Positions 42,563-51,044 of a stretch of DNA of 64,000 bases are shown piece by piece (position 1 is the first letter of the stretch; every line of letters begins with the position of its first letter). Origin of the DNA: Clostridia bacterium. Its GTDB lineage: Bacteria > Bacillota > Clostridia > Lachnospirales > Lachnospiraceae. The notes under the pieces are model-generated. The model had not been told where the DNA came from. It saw nothing but the letters and a program-made list of their open reading frames with translations, and searched no databases. The stretch spans positions 1 through 64,000 of the forward strand of contig CAJTFD010000004.1 of assembly GCA_910575625.1 (NCBI GenBank), written 5' to 3'. Position numbers and translations under genes: made by a program.

Positions 42563-43741
42563 ATGGCGAGAGGGATTGAGACAAGATGTCTGCATCTGGA
42601 AGAAGAAGAGGGACGCGGCAGCGATCATGGGGCGGTGAGCTATCCGATCTACCAGACCGCGACCTTTGCCCATCCGGGCGTGGGTAAGAGCACAGGCTAT
42701 GATTACAGCAGGCTGCAGAACCCCACAAGGGAGCATTTGGAGAAGGTGGTCGCGACGCTGGAAAATGGATCCGATGCGTTGGCATTATCAACAGGGATGG
42801 CAGCGGTCACTCTGATGATGGAGCTGTTCCATCCGGGGGACCATTTGATCGTGGATGCGGATCTGTATGGGGGCAGCATCCGGCTTTTCCATAACGTATC
42901 AGAGAAAAACGGGATAACATTCTCAAGTATCGACTGTTATAAAGAAGATGTGGAAAGTTATGTTCGTGATCATACAAAGGCGATCTACATAGAGACGCCC
43001 ACGAACCCGATGATGAATGTGACAGATATAGAGGCGCTTGGGAAAATAGCAAAAAAGCATAAGCTGCTTTTGATCGTTGACAATACTTTTCTTTCACCCT
43101 ATTTTCAGAATCCATTGGATCTGGGTGCGGATATAGTGGTACACAGCGGGACGAAATATCTTGGCGGTCATAATGACACGCTGGCTGGCTTCTTGGTCAC
43201 AGATAGAGAAGACATCAGCGAGAAATTCCGGTTTTTGATCAAGACGACAGGATCGGGGCTTGCGCCGTTTGACAGCTGGCTCGTTCTGCGTGGGATCAAG
43301 ACGCTCGGCATCCGTATGGAGAAGTCACAGCAAAATGCGATGATCATAGCGGATTGGTTAAAAGAACAAAAAACGGTGACGAAAGTCATCTATCCGGGAC
43401 TCCCCACGCATCCAGGATATGAGATCATGAAAAAGCAGGCAAGGGGGTTTGGAGCGATGCTCACATTCCAACTTGAGAGCAGAGGATCGGCATTGGCGAT
43501 CTTAGAGAAAGTCCGCATGATCAAGTTTGCAGAAAGCCTTGGAGGGGTGGAAACGCTGATCACATATCCGATCACACAGACACATGCGGATGTGCCAGAA
43601 GAGATCAGGGAAAGAAATGGGATTACAGACAGTACGCTCAGGCTTTCTGTTGGGATCGAGGATGTAAAAGATCTGTTGGATGAACTGGATAAAGTTTTTC
43701 GTGAAATAGAAGGGGGATCATATGGCAGAAAGAAATCTTGA
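42563..43741 (+). CDS. Transsulfuration enzyme (cystathionine gamma-synthase/lyase type)
   Basis: The 392-residue PLP enzyme fits the Cys/Met-metabolism family: YDYSRLQNPTREHLE, VDNTFLSPYFQNPL and the cofactor lysine in HSGTKYLGGHND (about K198). Whether it makes or splits cystathionine, or uses O-acetylhomoserine and sulfide, cannot be read from the sequence. AGGAGGGAGG precedes the start. It overlaps the following PatB-type gene by 20 bases. Confidence 0.88.
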   Translation: MARGIETRCLHLEEEEGRGSDHGAVSYPIYQTATFAHPGVGKSTGYDYSRLQNPTREHLEKVVATLENGSDALALSTGMAAVTLMMELFHPGDHLIVDADLYGGSIRLFHNVSEKNGITFSSIDCYKEDVESYVRDHTKAIYIETPTNPMMNVTDIEALGKIAKKHKLLLIVDNTFLSPYFQNPLDLGADIVVHSGTKYLGGHNDTLAGFLVTDREDISEKFRFLIKTTGSGLAPFDSWLVLRGIKTLGIRMEKSQQNAMIIADWLKEQKTVTKVIYPGLPTHPGYEIMKKQARGFGAMLTFQLESRGSALAILEKVRMIKFAESLGGVETLITYPITQTHADVPEEIRERNGITDSTLRLSVGIEDVKDLLDELDKVFREIEGGSYGRKKS

Positions 43742-44903
43742 TCTTGACAGCATTGTAAACAGAAGAGGCACAAGGAGCCTGAAATATGACTTCGCAAAAC
43801 AGCGCGGGATGCCGGAGGATGCGCTGCCTCTGTGGGTCGCGGATATGGATCTTAAGACTTCTTCTTATATTGAGGATGCGCTGGTGGAGCGGGCAAGGCA
43901 TGGGATCTTTGGATACAGTGAGGTCCAGAGACCCTATTTTGAGATCGTAAAGGCGTGGATGAAGAAGCATCATGACTGGGAAGTACAGGAAAAATGGCTG
44001 GTGAAAACACCGGGGGTCGTATTTGCGCTGGCGATGGCAGTAAAGGCATATACAGAACCGGGAGATGGCGTGCTGATCCAATCACCGGTATATTACCCAT
44101 TTTCAGAAGTGATAGAAGACAATGGGAGAAAAGTGGTCAGCAACACGTTATATCTGGGAGAGGATGATCGTTATCATATTGATCTTGACGATTTTGAAAA
44201 AAAGATCGTGGAGGAAAAGATCAAGCTGTTCTTCCTATGTAATCCGCACAATCCGGTGGGAAGGGTGTGGACGAGGGAAGAGCTGACAAAGTTGGGTGAT
44301 ATCTGTGTGGAGCGCCATGTGATCGTTGTCAGTGATGAGATCCATCAGGATTTTGTATTCAAAGGAAAACATCTTGTCTTTGCGGATCTGAAAAAAGAAT
44401 ATGAGGATATCAGCATTGTCTGTACCTCACCGAGTAAGACCTTTAACATTGCCAGCCTGATGATATCAAACATTTTTATCCCGAACCGTGACCTGAAGCG
44501 TAAGTTTCATAAGGAATTGGATGCGGCTGGCATAAGCCAACTGGGCGTTATGGGGCTTGTCGCATGTGAAGCCGCATACAGCAAGGGGGAGGAGTGGTAT
44601 CAGGCAATGTATTCCTATGTGGCGGATAACATAGCGTTTACCAAGAGATATGTGGAAACAGATCTTCCGGGTGTACGCATGATCGGACATGAGGGAACGT
44701 ATCTTGTATGGCTGGATTTCAGAGGGACTGGGCTCAGTACAGATGCATTGGAGAGACTGATCGTACATAAGGCAAAGCTGTGGCTTGACAGTGGAAAGAT
44801 ATTTGGGGAGAGCGGGAGAGGATTTCAGAGGATCAATGTGGCCTGTCCCCGGAGCGTACTGTCAGAAGCGTTGGAGAGGATCAGAAAAGCATTACAGGAA
44901 TAG
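43722..44903 (+). CDS. patB: MalY/PatB-family cystathionine beta-lyase
   Basis: The 393-residue class I/II aminotransferase-fold protein has PLWVADMDLKTSSYIEDAL near the N-terminus, NPHNPVGRVWTREEL, SDEIHQDF and the PLP lysine in TSPSKTFNIASL (about K239), all typical of PatB/MalY carbon-sulfur lyases. It cleaves cystathionine or cysteine conjugates. With the overlapping transsulfuration gene it would convert between cysteine and homocysteine. Confidence 0.87.
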   Translation: MAERNLDLDSIVNRRGTRSLKYDFAKQRGMPEDALPLWVADMDLKTSSYIEDALVERARHGIFGYSEVQRPYFEIVKAWMKKHHDWEVQEKWLVKTPGVVFALAMAVKAYTEPGDGVLIQSPVYYPFSEVIEDNGRKVVSNTLYLGEDDRYHIDLDDFEKKIVEEKIKLFFLCNPHNPVGRVWTREELTKLGDICVERHVIVVSDEIHQDFVFKGKHLVFADLKKEYEDISIVCTSPSKTFNIASLMISNIFIPNRDLKRKFHKELDAAGISQLGVMGLVACEAAYSKGEEWYQAMYSYVADNIAFTKRYVETDLPGVRMIGHEGTYLVWLDFRGTGLSTDALERLIVHKAKLWLDSGKIFGESGRGFQRINVACPRSVLSEALERIRKALQE

Positions 44904-45000
44904 AGAGGCGGATATGCAATGCTGCATCTTTACGGGCATATATAAAACCGGTCTATCCAAGATCATAGGAAAGACCTATCACCCTGACCGAGAAAATCTA

Positions 45001-45064
45001 TTGACAAGATAGAAATGGAAAAGTATAATATATGCATAGACAAAAACCTACCAATCTGATTGGT
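45001..45064 (+). promoter_or_regulatory. cysK promoter with palindromic operator
   Basis: TTGACA (45001-45006) and TATAAT (45024-45029), both perfect, are 17 bases apart. ACCAATCTGATTGGT (45050-45064), a perfect palindrome with a three-base centre, lies about 15 bases past the expected start. It is well placed for repression in response to cysteine; the binding protein (LysR, Rrf2/CymR or other) is not known. Confidence 0.8.
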
Positions 45065-45091
45065 TAAGTATGTATAAAGGAGGACATCATC

Positions 45092-46048
45092 ATGAGTCAG
45101 ATCAAAGAAAGTGCACTGGAGCTGATCGGAAAGACCCCGATACTGAAGCTGCATAGATATGCAGAGAAAGCAGGTGTAGCAGATGCCACGATCCTCGCAA
45201 AGCTGGAATATTTCAACCCGGCGGGTTCCGTGAAAGACCGTATCGCATTGGCGATGATCGAGGATGCAGAACAGAAAGGACTTTTAAAAGAGGGGGCGAC
45301 CATCATCGAGCCTACCAGCGGGAATACAGGGATCGGTCTTGCTGCGGTCGCGGCGGCAAAGGGATACCGGGCGATCCTTACCCTGCCGGATACCATGAGC
45401 GTTGAGAGGAGAAATCTCTTGAAGGCATACGGCGCAGAGCTGGTACTCACAGAAGGCGCCAAGGGGATGAAAGGAGCGATCGCGAGAGCGGAAGAGCTTT
45501 CCAGAGAGATCGACGGAGCGGTCATCTTAGGACAGTTTGTAAATCCGGCAAACCCGGCGGTGCATAAGGCCACAACAGGGCCGGAGATCTGGGAACAGAC
45601 AGGGGGAAAAGTGGATATCTTTGTTGCCGGTGTAGGAACAGGCGGGACCATCACAGGTGTTGGGGAATACTTAAAAGAAAAAGATCCGGATGTGAAGATC
45701 GTGGCAGTTGAGCCGGCTGGAAGCCCTGTTTTGTCAAAAGGGACTGCAGGGGCGCATAAGATCCAGGGGATCGGCGCAGGATTTGTCCCGGAAGTCCTCA
45801 ATACAAAAGTATATGATGAGATCATCACGATCGAGAATGAGGATGCATTTGCAGAGGGCAAGGCTTTTGCGGTGAGCGAGGGGATCCTTGTGGGGATCTC
45901 GTCCGGTGCGGCGCTCAAGGCCGCGGTGATCCTTGCGGGCAGGCCGGAAAATAAAGGAAAGACGATCGTGGCATTGCTTCCTGACTCCGGGGACAGATAT
46001 TTGTCTACATCATTGTTCAACGATGATCAAATGGACAGTCACTCATAA
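45092..46048 (+). CDS. cysK: Cysteine synthase A (O-acetylserine sulfhydrylase)
   Basis: CysK makes cysteine from O-acetylserine and sulfide. The 318-residue protein has the PLP lysine in [12 protein letters not shown] (about K48), the substrate loop [12 protein letters not shown] and the phosphate-binding [23 protein letters not shown] precedes the ATG. It has its own strong promoter and operator and lies downstream of the patB-type gene. Confidence 0.96.
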   Translation: MSQIKESALELIGKTPILKLHRYAEKAGVADATILAKLEYFNPAGSVKDRIALAMIEDAEQKGLLKEGATIIEPTSGNTGIGLAAVAAAKGYRAILTLPDTMSVERRNLLKAYGAELVLTEGAKGMKGAIARAEELSREIDGAVILGQFVNPANPAVHKATTGPEIWEQTGGKVDIFVAGVGTGGTITGVGEYLKEKDPDVKIVAVEPAGSPVLSKGTAGAHKIQGIGAGFVPEVLNTKVYDEIITIENEDAFAEGKAFAVSEGILVGISSGAALKAAVILAGRPENKGKTIVALLPDSGDRYLSTSLFNDDQMDSHS

Positions 46049-46096
46049 AATGTTGGAGTCGGAGGCAATACGTTCATTACCAGACCAGTGGGAAAA

Positions 46097-46143
46097 GCGG
46101 GCATCCAGTCCCAGGGAGATATCCCCAGGGACTGGATGCCCGC
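46097..46143. terminator. Bidirectional hairpin between cysK and the APC permease
   Basis: A perfect 16-bp stem is formed by 46097-46112 and 46128-46143 (GCGGGCATCCAGTCCC and its complement). It lacks a clear T-run but separates convergent genes. Confidence 0.7.
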
Positions 46144-46149
46144 CATAGT

Positions 46150-47553
46150 CTATTTCCACAACCCTCTGCGTTTGCGCGCCAGGTAATACAGATCGTTCTC
46201 CATGGCCATGACTTTTTCAGGGGGCACACTCTTAAATACAGGCATCTTCATCTTATATCTGATCCAGAAGAATGAGTAGACGCCCAGGATGACCAGTGTG
46301 GCGCCGGTCAGCAGCCAGATCATCATCCGTTCCTTCGGGTCTGTGGAGATGTTCAGCACCATATAGGCAGTCCCGATGATCCCGATGACGGGGATGACAG
46401 GCCCGCCGGGGACCTTGAAGGAACGCGGCGCTTTGGGCAGGCGTCTCCGGAAGATCAGCACATCGATGTGCGCCAGTATGTACGAGATCATCCAGAAAAC
46501 GGATCCGGTCAGGATCAGGAACGATATGGCATCGGAGGAATCGTTGCTGGCTGCGGCAAAGATAAAGATCGCTGTGCTGATGAAGACCTGGCCGAACCAG
46601 GGCACATGATAGCGGTTTGTCTTTGCGAAGATCTGGGGCATCATGTTCATCTTCGCCATCCCCTGGCAGATGCTGGCCAGGCTGTTCACGGTCGAATTCT
46701 GTGTGCTGATCACCGCAAAGGCGCCCACCAGGGTCATCCATATCTTGCCCGCATCGCCCAGCAGGGCATAGCCGTACAGCAGATGGGGCGCCGCGGAATT
46801 TTCCAGCTCATCCCATGCGGTATAGTTGTGGAAGCCGAAGACCATGACCGACTGCATGATGCAGATCACGAGCAGTCCCAGGAGCATGCCCAGGGGGACG
46901 TTGCGCCTGGCGTTTTTCACATCCTTCGATACAGGGATGACATATTCGGCGCCGATGAACAGCCAGAAAGCGACTGCAGTCATGGACACCACGTCATTGA
47001 AGCTGGAAGGGGCCATGTAGGGCTGTCCGACCTTTGTCCCGATCCCCAGGCCCAGGGCGCCGATCACGCCCATGGCCGCCAGGGAGCCGATCAGCAGGAA
47101 AGCCACGATATTCTGGATCTTTGCAAACATGTCCACGCCGAACAGGTTGGCCACCAGGACTGCCGCGACCATGAGCAGCGTATAGACGATGCTGGGGATC
47201 TTCAGTCCGGTGGTGTCCGCCACGGCAAAGGAAAAGATGGACGCCTCCACGCCGCAGGATAATGTGTTGCAGACCAGGTACCCGCCCACCATGGATACCA
47301 GTGTGGGAAAAGGTCCCAGCGCCGCAAGGGTATACTGGGCCAGCCCGCCTGTGGTATCCGGCATCAGCGCATTCAGCTCGGACAGGGAGAGTACGGTGGT
47401 CATGTTCAGCAGCATGGCGATGACCATGGCGCCGATAAATGCCACACCCAGGCTCCCGGCTCCTTGCCCCAATGACACGAGACAGCTGGTGGCGACAACG
47501 AGTCCGACGGAGATCGACACGACGCTGCCCAGTCCTAATTTTTTTTCCTCCAT
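46150..47553 (-). CDS. APC-family amino acid permease
   Basis: The 467-residue protein has about 12 hydrophobic segments and the APC pattern from the start (GLGSVVSISVGLVVATSCLVSLGQGAG). The C-terminal tail is soluble and basic (LYYLARKRRGLWK). It probably imports or exchanges an amino acid or amine. It is the last gene of the leftward cluster and follows the PII gene by 29 bases, suggesting that its activity is controlled by PII and that its substrate feeds the dehydrogenase encoded upstream. Confidence 0.88.
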   Translation of the reverse strand: MEEKKLGLGSVVSISVGLVVATSCLVSLGQGAGSLGVAFIGAMVIAMLLNMTTVLSLSELNALMPDTTGGLAQYTLAALGPFPTLVSMVGGYLVCNTLSCGVEASIFSFAVADTTGLKIPSIVYTLLMVAAVLVANLFGVDMFAKIQNIVAFLLIGSLAAMGVIGALGLGIGTKVGQPYMAPSSFNDVVSMTAVAFWLFIGAEYVIPVSKDVKNARRNVPLGMLLGLLVICIMQSVMVFGFHNYTAWDELENSAAPHLLYGYALLGDAGKIWMTLVGAFAVISTQNSTVNSLASICQGMAKMNMMPQIFAKTNRYHVPWFGQVFISTAIFIFAAASNDSSDAISFLILTGSVFWMISYILAHIDVLIFRRRLPKAPRSFKVPGGPVIPVIGIIGTAYMVLNISTDPKERMMIWLLTGATLVILGVYSFFWIRYKMKMPVFKSVPPEKVMAMENDLYYLARKRRGLWK

Positions 47554-47582
47554 AAAACATCCCTCCTTATGGATGCAGGTCT

Positions 47583-47930
47583 TTACAGGGCGTCCAGGCC
47601 CTCTTCTCCGGTGCGCACGCGGATCATCTGGTCAATCCCGTATACGAAGATCTTCCCGTCTCCGATGTGCCCTGTGTAAAGCTCTTGTTTTACCAGTTCT
47701 AGGATCTCCTCGATGCGCTCTGTCTCAACGACGATGTTGATCTGCTGTTTGGGGAGCAGCTCCATGACCTCGTTTTCATCCACGGCGTATTCCAATGTGC
47801 CTTTCTCTACGCCGCATCCGAGTACCTGCATGACGGTGATCCCGCGCACGCCTACTCTGCTCAGCGCGTTCTTTAAGCCGGTCAGCTTTGACATGTCTGT
47901 GATGATCTTGATCTTAGATAATCTGTTCAT
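47583..47930 (-). CDS. PII-family nitrogen-regulatory protein
   Basis: The 115-residue protein has the PII pattern: LSKIKIITDMSKLTGLKNALSRVGVRGITVMQVLGCG at the N-terminus, QINIVVETERIEEILELV and GHIGDGKIFVYGIDQMIRVRTGEEG at the C-terminus. The T-loop (about 38-60) differs from GlnB, so the usual uridylylation site is not evident. ATG 47930 is six bases after AGGAGG and overlaps the stop of the AraC-type gene. PII genes usually accompany ammonium transporters; here the partner is an APC permease. Confidence 0.88.
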   Translation of the reverse strand: MNRLSKIKIITDMSKLTGLKNALSRVGVRGITVMQVLGCGVEKGTLEYAVDENEVMELLPKQQINIVVETERIEEILELVKQELYTGHIGDGKIFVYGIDQMIRVRTGEEGLDAL

Positions 47931-48286
47931 ACGCAACCTCCTGGTCGTATTGTCCGTTTGTTGTATTTTTCCGGTGTCGTGCCTGTATAGCTTTTAAAAT
48001 CTCTTATCATATGCGCCTCGTCGTAATATCCGCATCGGGCGGCTGCCGCGGCGTAGTCCCCGTCTGTTTCGGCTATGATCTGGAGCAGATACCGGAACCG
48101 GACGTTTTTTGCAAATTGTTTGGGAGAGATCCCGTTGTCCTGTTTGAATATCTTCCGGATATAGCATGCAGAATATCCGGTCTCCTGTGCCAATTGTTTG
48201 ACCGTGATATTGCCGTGGCATGCACAGATGCGCGTACGCATGTAATGCTCCACATTGTCTTTTCCGCTGTTATCGTTTTTTTTCAT
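47927..48286 (-). CDS. Stand-alone AraC-type DNA-binding protein
   Basis: The 119-residue protein consists almost only of the two AraC helix-turn-helix motifs: ITVKQLAQETGYSACYIRKIFKQDNGISPKQFAKNVR and then AAAARCGYYDEAHMIRDFKSYTGTTPEKY. There is no sensor domain. It is translationally coupled to the PII gene, so it may be a regulator of this amine/amino acid cluster that works with PII or constitutively. GAGG precedes the ATG by seven bases. Confidence 0.85.
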   Translation of the reverse strand: MKKNDNSGKDNVEHYMRTRICACHGNITVKQLAQETGYSACYIRKIFKQDNGISPKQFAKNVRFRYLLQIIAETDGDYAAAAARCGYYDEAHMIRDFKSYTGTTPEKYNKRTIRPGGCV

Positions 48287-48351
48287 TTTCTGGCCTCAGA
48301 TCTCCATTCCTGCCGGACAGCCCATGCATGGATATCCGGCTGCGGATCCTT

Positions 48352-49485
48352 TTAAGCAAGTTCTGGTCTTTCCCATAAGGGGAGTTTTGTACCGATCCCC
48401 ATCCGGAGGGCGTTCTCGTAGATCTCTTTTCCCCACGCGATATCTTCCACGGGCATGCCCCCGACGGAGTAGATGATCCGTTCGTCTGCGTTCCTGCGTC
48501 CCACGGCCGTGCCTGTGATCACGTCCGCGATGTCGACGATGTCCTCCATCTGGATCTTGTGGTCGTGGAGGAGGTCCATGAATTTGGCGCCCACCACCTG
48601 TACGGCGTCGTAACTCGGATAGGGATATTCATCGGCCCATGCTTCGTATAGTCTGTGGTTGTCCACCACCAGCCGTGTGTCCGGCGCCACGTAAAAAGCT
48701 TCGTTGAACCGGGCGGCGGAGGGCATGCAGATGAGAGCGCCTTTTTTGATCCATGCGTCGTCGATAAAAGGAAATCCGATCTCTTTGTTGCCCACGCTGG
48801 TGGTGGTGCTGATGATATCGCTGCCGCGGACGGCTTCTTCCATGGTGCCGCAGACGAGGATCTCTTTTATCTGCGGGCATTCTTTTCTGACAAAATCTGT
48901 AAAAGAGTCGATGGACCGCTGGCTGCGCCCTTTGATCTTCACAGTCTCAAGCTCTGGGCAGACGCTGACAAATGCGCACAGGGAGGTCTTTCCCATGACC
49001 CCCGGGCCGATGATGGCGGCTGTCTGCGCGTTTTTTGGAGCCAGGTACTTGGCGCCCACGCCTGGGATCGCGCCGGTCCGGTAGGCGCTCAGCAGGTTTG
49101 CGGACATCAGTGCCAGCGGTGCGCCGGTGTCTTTATCATTGAGCATTATCATCAGGATCGAGCGGGGCAGGCCCTTCGTCCGGTTTTCGATGTTGGAGCC
49201 ATACCATTTCATCCCGGCCATCTGGAAACGGCCGCCCAGATAAGCCGGCATCGCCATAAAACGGCGGTCCTCTCCGTTTTTCGGCATTCCCTCAAACTTC
49301 GGTTGGTCCGGGAATGTGACCATGCATCCATGGGAGTTGTGGTTCTCGCCGCCCATCACATAGTCGCCTTTTTTCAGCGTGACCATCATGTCTTCCATGA
49401 CCTTCACACATTTTTCCATATCTTTCACGCCGGCCGCGATCATATCCTGCTCGTTCAGATATAGAAAATCTATCTTTGTCTCCAT
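48352..49485 (-). CDS. Ornithine cyclodeaminase / mu-crystallin family reductase
   Basis: The 377-residue protein has the family pattern: MAMPAYLGG, ALMSANLLSAYRTGAIPGVGAKYLAPKNA and the NAD-binding AAIIGPGVMGKT (about 160-170). Members include ornithine cyclodeaminase, alanine dehydrogenase and ketimine (pyrroline-2-carboxylate) reductases. Clostridial proteins like this are sometimes named tyramine oxidase subunit B. Next to an amino/imino-acid dehydrogenase a ketimine reductase role is plausible. The start METKIDF follows AGGAGG by five bases. Confidence 0.83.
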   Translation of the reverse strand: METKIDFLYLNEQDMIAAGVKDMEKCVKVMEDMMVTLKKGDYVMGGENHNSHGCMVTFPDQPKFEGMPKNGEDRRFMAMPAYLGGRFQMAGMKWYGSNIENRTKGLPRSILMIMLNDKDTGAPLALMSANLLSAYRTGAIPGVGAKYLAPKNAQTAAIIGPGVMGKTSLCAFVSVCPELETVKIKGRSQRSIDSFTDFVRKECPQIKEILVCGTMEEAVRGSDIISTTTSVGNKEIGFPFIDDAWIKKGALICMPSAARFNEAFYVAPDTRLVVDNHRLYEAWADEYPYPSYDAVQVVGAKFMDLLHDHKIQMEDIVDIADVITGTAVGRRNADERIIYSVGGMPVEDIAWGKEIYENALRMGIGTKLPLWERPELA

Positions 49486-49503
49486 AATATCCTCCTCTGT
49501 CAC

Positions 49504-49540
49504 AAAAAAAGGCGCCGATAGCCTTATCCCTATCGGCGTC
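49504..49540 (-). terminator. Intrinsic terminator between the DAO-type gene and the reductase gene
   Basis: On the minus strand GACGCCGATAG and CTATCGGCGCC form an 11-bp stem, followed by seven T. It lies inside the apparent operon, immediately before the reductase ribosome site, and should lower downstream expression unless bypassed. Confidence 0.85.
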
Positions 49541-49579
49541 TTTGCCTCTTATATCTGTATTTTTTTACATCGGGACCGG

Positions 49580-50719
49580 TCAGCGTATGGGCGTAAACCG
49601 GTCATAACGCAGGGCGCTGATATCGACGACGGGTTCTTCACCCGCCACCAACTGGGAGAGTATCAGTCCTACGGCAGGAGCCGTGCCAAAACCGTGGCCT
49701 GTAAATCCGCAGGCCAGTATCAGTCCAGGCACCTCGTCCACTCTGCTGATGAAAGGCACGCCGTCAAATGCGTTGTCCAGCCATCCGCACCAGCTCCGCA
49801 CGATCTTAGCGTCTCTGAGCGCCGGGATATAGCCCATGATGGCCCGGCAGCTGGCGGAGAGTGTCATGGAGTTGGTGGCAAGCTGGGACGGATCTTCCAT
49901 ATCCGTGACCTCCTCATACCCGCAGTCCGAGCCGAACACGAAGGAGCCGTGCGCGGTCTGATGTCCGTAGAAATCAGCGCCTGCCGTCCCCAGCATGATA
50001 TCGAACATGGGCGGCTGCGCCTCCGTGACCAGGCATTCGTCGATCAGACGGGACATGGGCACGTCCACGCCGACGGTCCTTGCGAGGAAACGGCTCTCAT
50101 AGCCTGCGGCGAGGATCACGTTCTCGCCCTCTAATACCGTGCCGTCTTTTAAGATCACCTCACGTATCTTTCCTTTGATCTTCCGCAGGGTCTTTACCGG
50201 TGCGTCCGTGTAAAAGCGTACGCCCAGTTCCAGGGATCTTTTGTAAAATCCCAGGGTGGTGACCAGGGGGTCTGCATGGCCGTCGGTGGGACACCAGCTG
50301 GCGCCGATCACGTCCTCTGATAAGTATGGGCAGATCGCCTGGACTTCCTTGGCATCCACCATACGGACATCCAGTCCGGCAGAGCGGGCGTTTTCAGTGA
50401 GGGTCTTTAGTTTATTAAGATGCGCGGGCGTCTTGCCCAGGCGCAGGTTTCCTTTCTGTACGTAGCCCACATCCACGCCCAGCTCTTCGGAGAGTGCGGG
50501 CCACAGATGGCGGATGCCGTACATCGCGTAGGGGAGTTCCCGTATGTCGCGCCCGGACTGGCGTACGCCGCCGCCGTTCCTTGATGAACCGCCGTTTCCG
50601 ATGCTTTTTGCCGCTTCCAGTACGGTGACGCGGGAGATCCCCCGTTTTGCCAGGTAATAGGCCGCCGCGCATCCGACGATGCCGCCGCCTACGATGATCA
50701 CATCTGCTGTTTTATCCAT
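49580..50719 (-). CDS. FAD-dependent DAO-family oxidase subunit (HcnC/LhpB-like)
   Basis: The 379-residue protein begins with the FAD-binding fold VIIVGGGIVGCAAAYYLAKRG, continues SIGNGGSSRNGGGVRQSG and ends with GLILACGFTGHGFGTAPAVG, typical of D-amino acid oxidase/sarcosine oxidase beta-like subunits. With the three genes upstream it should form a heteromeric membrane-linked or quinone/ferredoxin-linked dehydrogenase for an amino acid, imino acid or opine. The start MDKTADV follows GGAGG by eight bases and overlaps the previous gene. Confidence 0.87.
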   Translation of the reverse strand: MDKTADVIIVGGGIVGCAAAYYLAKRGISRVTVLEAAKSIGNGGSSRNGGGVRQSGRDIRELPYAMYGIRHLWPALSEELGVDVGYVQKGNLRLGKTPAHLNKLKTLTENARSAGLDVRMVDAKEVQAICPYLSEDVIGASWCPTDGHADPLVTTLGFYKRSLELGVRFYTDAPVKTLRKIKGKIREVILKDGTVLEGENVILAAGYESRFLARTVGVDVPMSRLIDECLVTEAQPPMFDIMLGTAGADFYGHQTAHGSFVFGSDCGYEEVTDMEDPSQLATNSMTLSASCRAIMGYIPALRDAKIVRSWCGWLDNAFDGVPFISRVDEVPGLILACGFTGHGFGTAPAVGLILSQLVAGEEPVVDISALRYDRFTPIR

Positions 50720-51044
50720 GTGCAGCACCTCCATCATCTGCCAGGACCGCCATCTCGATCGGACGCATGGGCGCCCGCGCGGTCGCCGATGTTATTTCTG
50801 TCGGGGATACGCCCAGCTCCGCCGCCACGATATTTTTGACCAGGCGTCCGCAGGTCTGTCCTTGGCACAGCCCCATGCCGCACCGCAGGTAGCGGCGGAG
50901 TTCTTCGATCGTGAACATCCCCTGGTGGATGGCCCTGCGGATCTCACCCTTTGTGATCTCTTCACAGCGGCATACCAATAGATCGTCGTCGGGCGCGCCG
51001 TCCAGGGGGCCGATCTGTCTTAATCTTTCCTGGATATCTATCAT
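50712..51044 (-). CDS. BFD-like (2Fe-2S)-binding protein
   Basis: The 110-residue protein has the bacterioferritin-associated-ferredoxin cluster motif: VCRCEE (C25, C27) and CGMGLCQGQTCG (C60, C65). In hydrogen cyanide synthase and opine oxidases this domain is fused to the HcnB-type subunit; here it is a separate gene. It overlaps both neighbours, so all three are coupled. It probably passes electrons between the flavin subunits. Confidence 0.9.
   Translation of the reverse strand: MIDIQERLRQIGPLDGAPDDDLLVCRCEEITKGEIRRAIHQGMFTIEELRRYLRCGMGLCQGQTCGRLVKNIVAAELGVSPTEITSATARAPMRPIEMAVLADDGGAAHG

Noticed and set aside
45097-46020. 307-codon open frame antisense to cysK
   Set aside because: It is the mirror of a well-conserved enzyme gene with strong codon bias; it has no ribosome site and no recognisable domain.
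46376-47262. Plus-strand frames of 77 and 264 codons opposite the APC permease gene
   Set aside because: They are antisense shadows rich in His, Gln and Asp, with no family resemblance.
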